From an uncultured Clostridia bacterium (GTDB taxonomy: Bacteria; Bacillota; Clostridia; Christensenellales; UBA1242), in assembly GCA_944372365.1 (NCBI GenBank), contig CALVYP010000004.1, forward strand, positions 1 through 64,000: a DNA stretch of 64,000 nt. The letters run 5' to 3'. Below, piece after piece: positions 59,037-64,000 of the stretch (its first letter is position 1; the number at the start of each line of letters is the position of its first letter). The notes beneath the pieces were generated by a model, which worked only from the letters and a program-made list of their open reading frames with translations, searched no databases and was not told the DNA's origin. The position numbers and the translations under genes are program-made.

Positions 59037-59414
59037 ATGGCAGATATTAAAAATCTTGTTGAGGAAATCAAAAAACTCACAATCGTTGAAGTAAGTGACC
59101 TTGTTAAGGCACTTGAAGAAGAATTTGGCGTAAGCGCTGCTGCACCTGTTGCAGTTGCTGCTGCTCCTGTTGCTGGCGCTGCTGCTCCAGCTGCAGAAGA
59201 AAAAACAGAATTCAACGTTATGTTGAAAGAAATTGGAGCAAACAAAATTGCAGTTATCAAAGCAGTTAGAGAAATCACCGGCCTTGGCCTTAGCGAAGCT
59301 AAAGCACTTGTTGACGGCGCTCCAAGCACAGTTAAAGAAAACGTTCCAACAGCCGAAGCTAAAGAAATGGAAGCAAAACTTAAAGAGGCTGGCGCAACTG
59401 TTGAACTTAAGTAA
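59037..59414 (+). CDS. rplL: Ribosomal protein L7/L12
   Basis: 125 residues. The N-terminal dimerisation part ([29 protein letters not shown]), an Ala/Pro/Val hinge ([21 protein letters not shown]), and the C-terminal domain ([38 protein letters not shown]) are complete. It recruits elongation factors on the ribosome stalk. AGGAGGAAAATAAA precedes the ATG, 18 nt after rplJ. A terminator follows. Confidence 0.97.
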   Translation: MADIKNLVEEIKKLTIVEVSDLVKALEEEFGVSAAAPVAVAAAPVAGAAAPAAEEKTEFNVMLKEIGANKIAVIKAVREITGLGLSEAKALVDGAPSTVKENVPTAEAKEMEAKLKEAGATVELK

Positions 59415-59445
59415 AATTAGGCTAAATAATTTTGTTTTGTGTTAA

Positions 59446-59472
59446 AAAACTCGCAAAAATGCGAGTTTTTTT
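59446..59472 (+). terminator. Terminator of rplJ-rplL
   Basis: Stem AACTCGCA/TGCGAGTT, 4-nt loop, then T run. Confidence 0.88.
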
Positions 59473-59504
59473 ATTGAATCAATCATATTAAACAATTTTG
59501 CATA

Positions 59505-59533
59505 AAAAAACCACTCGTGTGAGTGGTTTTGTT
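59505..59533 (-). terminator. Terminator of the coiled-coil protein gene
   Basis: Minus-strand stem AAAACCACTC/GAGTGGTTTT with loop ACAC and T run, right behind the stop at 59535. Confidence 0.85.
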
Positions 59534-59534
59534 T

Positions 59535-60686
59535 TTATTGATTTTCTTGTCCTTCGTCAGCTTTATCTGCATCTTCATCAGTGATAACAACTGGGCTTCC
59601 ATCTTCAAGGATTTTCAAGTTGGCTTCAACTGCTGCAATATCCTTTCTGATTTCTTCGTTTTGGTTTTTAAGAATGTAATACATTTTTTCAAGAACTGGG
59701 AACCTATCCTTGTTCTTTTCCATAACTTCTTTGCCATGTTGAACAGAAAGTTTCAAGCCATCGTAAAGGTCAAGATCCTCAGCAAGTTTCTTTGCTTTTT
59801 CTTCATCAAGGTCTTCATAGTTGTTTACGCCATAAAGCACAAGTTTTTGTTTAGCAACGATTGCTTCTTTTCTGTTAAGTTTCTTCTCGTCTCTAGCAAG
59901 AGTTTTGTTGATTCTTGCAAGTGGAAGATATTCTTTCTTGCATGCTTTAAGTTCTTTTTCGTTGTTTTTAAGCCTGAGTTCAAGTTCAGCAAGTTGAGCT
60001 TCATATTCTTCTTTGCTTAAAGCTGGTTTTTCAACTTCAACAGGCTGATCTTTTTTAGCTTCGTCAATTTGTTTTGAAAGTGCTTCATATCTTGCTCTTT
60101 CTTCGGCAAGTGCTTTTCTTGCTTCTTCAAGTTCTGCCTTGATTTGAGCATTTTCGTCAACTGTTTCTTCTTCAACTTCAACAGTTTCTTCTTCCGCTTC
60201 TTGCTCTTCTTCGGCTTCTTCTTGCTCTTCAGGCTCTTGCTCGATTTGTGCCTGCATACGCTTTAAAATTTCTTCTTTTCTTTTTTCAAGCGCAGCCCTA
60301 GCCTCAGCGATGCGTTTTGCTTCAGCCTCTTCATCACTTTCTTTTTCTTCATCAGCTTCAACTTCAACAGTTTCAACCTTGTAAGCCTCAATTTTTGGCT
60401 CTGGCTTAACTTCGGCTTGCTGCTGAGCATCACTTTCAGCGATGTCGGCAAGAAGTTTTTCTACTTCTGGGTTGCTTTCTTTGATTTCAGCAACATCTTC
60501 TGCTGGCAAACGGCTGATTTTTTCTTGATACTTTTTAGCAGCATCCTTTCTTTTATTTTTAATTCTTTCAGCCTCTCCTTTTGGATCTACAATTGACATC
60601 AATAAATCACCCAAGAAGAAAATCAAAAATCCTCCTGCGATTATGATGCCAAGAATGATTACAACTGTAAGAACAATCTCTCCCAT
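59535..60686 (-). CDS. Membrane-anchored acidic coiled-coil protein
   Basis: 383 residues. One helix (~4-30, IVLTVVIILGIIIAGGFLIFFLGDLL) anchors a long cytosolic domain. Residues ~85-215 are Glu-rich (EEQEEAEEEQEAEEETVEVEEETV) with Arg/Lys-rich helices; residues ~190-350 form a coiled coil ending with a conserved-looking helical block (ARINKTLARDEKKLNRKEAIVAKQKLVLYGV). No family is recognised. The plan recalls EzrA-like or scaffold proteins, but there is no sequence evidence for that. Ribosome binding site GAGGT. Confidence 0.7.
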   Translation of the reverse strand: MGEIVLTVVIILGIIIAGGFLIFFLGDLLMSIVDPKGEAERIKNKRKDAAKKYQEKISRLPAEDVAEIKESNPEVEKLLADIAESDAQQQAEVKPEPKIEAYKVETVEVEADEEKESDEEAEAKRIAEARAALEKRKEEILKRMQAQIEQEPEEQEEAEEEQEAEEETVEVEEETVDENAQIKAELEEARKALAEERARYEALSKQIDEAKKDQPVEVEKPALSKEEYEAQLAELELRLKNNEKELKACKKEYLPLARINKTLARDEKKLNRKEAIVAKQKLVLYGVNNYEDLDEEKAKKLAEDLDLYDGLKLSVQHGKEVMEKNKDRFPVLEKMYYILKNQNEEIRKDIAAVEANLKILEDGSPVVITDEDADKADEGQENQ

Positions 60687-60746
60687 AATTTTTTACCTCT
60701 TTTTGTAAATTTTATGCTTTCAAGCAAACGCTTGTAAACACCATTG

Positions 60747-61097
60747 TGGTGGAGACGGTGGGAATTGAACCCGCGTCCGAAACATTTTTGAAAAGCCTTT
60801 CTCCGTGTGCAGTTTGTGTTTGACTTTGAAAATTTAATTCCACAAACAAACTTAAATTTTCTATCCTTATATAATGTTCTCTAAAAAACTAAGGAAATTT
60901 TAAAGAGAGGATCCACTCTTGTTTGACACCCCAGTTGTTTCGAGTGGTTTAAACAACCTAGGCGCTGTTAGGCAGCAGCCTGAACAGTTCTGTAATTGTT
61001 ATTTGCGTTTATTTTTTTGACAAGTTTTAAGGTTTCATGTCATCAACCACACGCTTTACTCTTTTCTCACCTGCCCCGTCGAAACCTTATCGCCCCC
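60747..61097 (-). ncRNA. ssrA: tmRNA (ssrA)
   Basis: 351 nt with encoded CCA. The tRNA-like ends pair (GGGGGCG / CGTCTCC) and include GATAAGGTTTCGACGGGG at the 5' end and GGACGCGGGTTCAATTCCC at the 3' end. The reading frame for the tag (61006-60968) is GCA AAT AAC AAT TAC AGA ACT GTT CAG GCT GCT GCC TAA, giving ANNNYRTVQAAA. It rescues stalled ribosomes together with SmpB, whose gene lies directly upstream and overlaps its 5' end by 11 nt. Confidence 0.96.
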
Positions 61098-61548
61098 TTT
61101 GTTTTGTAAAACGATCAATTTCTCGTTTTACAGCCTTCTCTTTTAAACTTTCGCGTTTATCGTAAAGTTTTTTGCCTTTTGCAAGCCCAATTTCAACTTT
61201 GGCCTTGCCCTTAGAGAAGTAAACTTTGGTTGCCATAATTGAAAAGCCTTTTTGCTTAACAGCCTCTTCAAACTTTTCAATCTCCTTTTTGTGAAGCAGC
61301 AGCTTGCGGTCGCGCCGCTCGTCTGGCTTGCACATTGAAGCGTTTTCATAAGACTTAATATAAGCATTTTTTAGAAAAATTTCACGATTTTTCACTAAAA
61401 CATAGCTTTCATTTAAACTTATGCCGTTAAGCCTTAAAGATTTAACCTCGCTGCCTTCAAGTGCTATGCCCGCTTCGGTTAGGTTTGAAATGAAATAATT
61501 ATGAAACGCTTTTTTATTTGACGCTATCACCTTTATTTCGTTATTCAT
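61087..61548 (-). CDS. smpB: SsrA-binding protein SmpB
   Basis: 153 residues, family length. IASNKKAFHNYFISNLTEAGIALEGSEVKSLR is the hallmark block, followed by AYIKSYENAS, RDRKLLLHKKEI and the C-terminal tail KLYDKRESLKEKAVKREIDR. It binds tmRNA and places it in the ribosome. AAAGGTGAT precedes the ATG. The stop codon TAA is inside the tmRNA 5' end (GGGGGCGATAAGG). Confidence 0.97.
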   Translation of the reverse strand: MNNEIKVIASNKKAFHNYFISNLTEAGIALEGSEVKSLRLNGISLNESYVLVKNREIFLKNAYIKSYENASMCKPDERRDRKLLLHKKEIEKFEEAVKQKGFSIMATKVYFSKGKAKVEIGLAKGKKLYDKRESLKEKAVKREIDRFTKQRGR

Positions 61549-61636
61549 TATATCACCTTTTTCTAACTATTTCAATACCCTTTTTAAATTTTTTTTGTTT
61601 TTTTATGCTTTTTTATGCTTTTTTTAACAAAAAATG

Positions 61637-63715
61637 CTAATTTGCAGGCACAAAATCGACTTTTCTGGTGTAGACATTTGAAGAAATCAACTTAACTTTA
61701 AGCCTATCTCCTATGCGATATCTATGCTTTTGTCCTTTAAGCTCCATCGATCTTTCAAAATATAGATATGCATCGTTTGGCAGATTTTCGATTCTGATAA
61801 GCCCTTCAACTGAATTCTCAAGCCCAACAAAAATGCCATAATTGGTTACGCTTACCACGGTGGCTTCAAAAATTTCACCAACGCGATCTTTCATAAGATA
61901 AGCACGCCACAGATCGTCAACGTCACGCTCTGTTTTTTCGCTGTTGCGCTCGGTTTCCGAACTCTGCGTAGCGCTTTCAACGGCAAAATCCTCAGCTTCT
62001 TCCAATCTTTCGCCAGTAAGCTTTCCATGCAAATCATCTTTGATGAACCTGTGAATGGTCAGATCGGGATAGCGCCTGATTGGAGAAGTGAAATGGCAAT
62101 AATATTCAAGCGCGAGCCCAAAATGCCCTAAATTTTGATTTTTATATATCGCTTTTTGCAAACTTCTAAGCACAATCTTGTTTGCGGCCTCTTCATAGCT
62201 TTTGCCCTTGATTAAATCAAGCAGCCTTTGCACAAACTTTGGTGTGATGTTTTGCGGCTGCGCTGGGCAGGCAATTCCAAGCCCGTTTAAAAATTCAAGC
62301 ACGCCTTTAATTTTTTCATTTGTTGGCTTTTCGTGAATTCTATAAACAAACGGCAGCTGCCTGAGTGCATAGTGTTTTGCAACAGTTTGATTTGCAAGCA
62401 CCATAAACTCTTCAATCAGTCTATGCGCATCATTACGGTCGCGTTTTTCAACACCGGTTACATAGCCTTTTTCATCATATATAAACTGCGGCTCGGCGAT
62501 GTCTAAATCAAGTGCACCGCGCGTTTGCCTGTTCTGCTGCAAAATTTTTGCAAGCTTTGCCATCAACAATATTTCTTTTTTAAACTTGCCGGCTTTTGGA
62601 TCATCCATGCCCTGCATAACCGCATAAACCTGCGTGTAAGTTAGTCTTGCATTGCTTTTGATCACGCTTTCTTTGATTTGATAATCAAAAACGCCGCCAT
62701 TTTTATCAACTTTCATTATGCAAGAAAGTGTAAGCCTTTCTACGCCTTCGTTAAGCGAACATATTCCGTTGGAGATATCTACAGGCAGCATTGGAAGCAC
62801 AGAAGTTGGAAAATATGTGCTTGTGCCGCGCTCGAACGCCTCGTCATCAAGCGCATTGCCTCTTTTAACAAACTCGCCAACATCTGCAATATGTACGCCA
62901 AGTTCAAAGCCGTCGTCATCAAGCGGAGCGATGGACACCGCATCGTCAAAATCTCGTGCATCTTCGCCGTCAATTGTGAAGGTTACAATTTTAGTTAAAT
63001 CCAACCTGCCCTGCTTTTGTTTTGCAGTAACGGGTTTGTTAAGCCTTTTTGCAAGCGCCTCCGCCTCGTCGGAAAATTGTTCATATAGGTTATGTTCGCG
63101 AATTATTGCAAGTTCAAGCGTTTTAACATCATCCGCATCGCCCAAAATTTCAATCACATCACCTGAAACTTTGCCGCTTGGCCTTCTAACAAGCCTTACC
63201 ACCACCTTTTGATTGAGCAAAGGGCATTTGTTGGTTTTTAAAATTGAAATTTTGAATGGAATGCGTGGATTATCTGGTTCTAAAAACAAATTTTTGCTTA
63301 TTTTCACCACTCTGCCAGTCATATTTTTAACCGGTTTAACAATTTTTACCACTTCGCCATCTTTTCCGCCGTCGGTTGAAAAAAGCTTGATGATAACCTC
63401 GTCACCATCAATCGCGCCGCCCGACATGTTTCCCGGAATGAAGACATCGTCTTCTCTGCCTTCAATCTCGCAAAAGCCAAAGCCTTTGGCATTGCCAATA
63501 TATTTTCCTTTTACAAAGCCGTGCGATGGCAAAACTATATATTTGCCCTTGCGAATTTCATAAAGTTCGCCATTTTCTAGCATTTTTTTGCATTCGGTTG
63601 AAACCGATTCAACTTTTCTGCCCAAAGCATCTGCCAAAAACAAAAAAAGATTGTCTGGTTGTGAAAAAACCAAACTATCTTTTGATAAAATTTGCTTTAT
63701 TTTTTCTTTTAACAT
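61637..63715 (-). CDS. rnr: Ribonuclease R
   Basis: 692 residues. N-terminal helix-turn-helix-like and cold-shock domains, then the RNB core with IDGEDARDFDDAVSI (Mg-binding Asp residues), HIADVGEFVKRG, YFPTSVLPMLP, HEKPTNEKI and the HFTSPIRRYPDLTIHR segment; an S1 domain (GEIFEATVVSVTNYGIFVGLENSVEGLI) ends the protein. The Lys-rich tail of longer RNase R proteins is missing. It degrades structured RNA 3' to 5' and works in trans-translation. Ribosome binding site GGGAGC; overlaps the secG stop by 1 nt. Confidence 0.95.
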   Translation of the reverse strand: MLKEKIKQILSKDSLVFSQPDNLFLFLADALGRKVESVSTECKKMLENGELYEIRKGKYIVLPSHGFVKGKYIGNAKGFGFCEIEGREDDVFIPGNMSGGAIDGDEVIIKLFSTDGGKDGEVVKIVKPVKNMTGRVVKISKNLFLEPDNPRIPFKISILKTNKCPLLNQKVVVRLVRRPSGKVSGDVIEILGDADDVKTLELAIIREHNLYEQFSDEAEALAKRLNKPVTAKQKQGRLDLTKIVTFTIDGEDARDFDDAVSIAPLDDDGFELGVHIADVGEFVKRGNALDDEAFERGTSTYFPTSVLPMLPVDISNGICSLNEGVERLTLSCIMKVDKNGGVFDYQIKESVIKSNARLTYTQVYAVMQGMDDPKAGKFKKEILLMAKLAKILQQNRQTRGALDLDIAEPQFIYDEKGYVTGVEKRDRNDAHRLIEEFMVLANQTVAKHYALRQLPFVYRIHEKPTNEKIKGVLEFLNGLGIACPAQPQNITPKFVQRLLDLIKGKSYEEAANKIVLRSLQKAIYKNQNLGHFGLALEYYCHFTSPIRRYPDLTIHRFIKDDLHGKLTGERLEEAEDFAVESATQSSETERNSEKTERDVDDLWRAYLMKDRVGEIFEATVVSVTNYGIFVGLENSVEGLIRIENLPNDAYLYFERSMELKGQKHRYRIGDRLKVKLISSNVYTRKVDFVPAN

Positions 63716-63972
63716 TATGCTCCCGTTTTATTGAATATTTCGGTGATGAAATAAACAATAACACTAACTAAGATGATTGCTGAGCAAACAATGGTGATTA
63801 TTTTAAGTTTGCCATCGCGCGTTGCACCTTTATTTTTGGAGTAATAACTTTCTTGGATGCCAGTTATTGGATCGCCGCCCGACGAATTGTTTGATTGCAT
63901 CAAAACAGTTATGATGATTATTATCGAACATGCAATCACCAAAAAGAACAAAATGTATCTCAATATAGGCAA
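63715..63972 (-). CDS. secG: Preprotein translocase subunit SecG
   Basis: 85 residues from a TTG start; a TTG at 63963 is also possible and no good ribosome binding site is in view. Two membrane helices (~5-24 and ~56-76) flank a Ser/Gly-rich loop with the SecG pattern VLMQSNNSSGGDPITGIQESYYSKNKGATRDGKL. It is the small SecYEG subunit. The secG-rnr-smpB-ssrA order supports the call. Confidence 0.85.
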   Translation of the reverse strand: MPILRYILFFLVIACSIIIIITVLMQSNNSSGGDPITGIQESYYSKNKGATRDGKLKIITIVCSAIILVSVIVYFITEIFNKTGA

Positions 63973-64000
63973 AAATGATGTGACCCAATCTGCCTGAATT

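Overview
The window is a chromosomal segment of a low-GC, anaerobic Bacillota, most likely an uncultured clostridial lineage with a spore-former ancestry. The evidence is a complete gerAA-gerAB-gerAC germinant receptor operon (47.6-51.4 kb), a Spo0A-type DNA-binding domain protein (38.8 kb), pyruvate:ferredoxin oxidoreductase (22.4-25.5 kb), an old-yellow-enzyme/2-enoate reductase type oxidoreductase with an Fe-S motif (9.0-11.1 kb), a minimal SufBC pair (12.4-14.0 kb) and the typical Gram-positive order secG-rnr-smpB-ssrA (60.7-64 kb). Most genes lie on the minus strand.

Layout. 0-4 kb: a dispersed repeat, a large surface lipoprotein, a membrane protein and a decayed phage-type gene fragment. 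3.6-6.1 kb: HIT, HD, flavodoxin and YjbR proteins. 6.1-6.6 kb: a tRNA-Leu, a defective tRNA copy and a GC-rich cloverleaf element. 6.6-11.8 kb: metabolic and unknown genes. 11.9-12.3 kb: tRNA-Leu and tRNA-Cys with another defective copy. 12.4-14.7 kb: SufBC and a prephenate dehydratase-like gene whose 3' end runs into a 220-bp tandem repeat; tRNA-Gly and a third defective tRNA copy follow. 15.5-22.3 kb: a YhaO/YhaN-like nuclease-ATPase pair, a DUF4097-like protein, a C-terminally short alanyl-tRNA synthetase and truA. 22.4-31.9 kb: PFOR, hydrolase, transketolase with a shikimate-kinase-like pseudoenzyme, metallo-hydrolase and patatin. 31.9-35.8 kb: holA, comEC, a small regulator and a MazF-type toxin module. 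35.9-44.6 kb: tRNA-Glu, a CofE/MurC pair, a Spo0A_C protein, VanW, CCA-adding enzyme and a P-type ATPase. 44.6-57.6 kb: FtsH, the ger operon, secreted and membrane proteins of unknown function, and LeuRS. 57.6-59.4 kb: a small ORF, two DnaA boxes, a second cloverleaf element and rplJ-rplL behind an L10 leader. 59.5-64 kb: a coiled-coil membrane protein, tmRNA, SmpB, RNase R and SecG.

Three themes stand out. (1) Structured DNA: two GC-rich elements (6502-6598 and 58176-58270) each fold as a closing stem around three hairpins, and the two share a closing-stem motif. Beside three tRNA genes sit defective copies whose D-arm is interrupted, twice by a related 39-nt hairpin. (2) Compact expression signals: at least eleven genes appear leaderless, with a -10 hexamer ending 6 or 7 nt before the start codon, and many intrinsic terminators overlap the stop codon. 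(3) Reduced or rearranged versions of core proteins: AlaRS without its C-terminal domain, SufBC only, Spo0A_C without a receiver, ComEC with its metallo-hydrolase encoded separately, a kinase-dead shikimate kinase homologue, and FtsH with a SHOCT-like tail. Assignments rest on motif recognition by eye; no database search was run.
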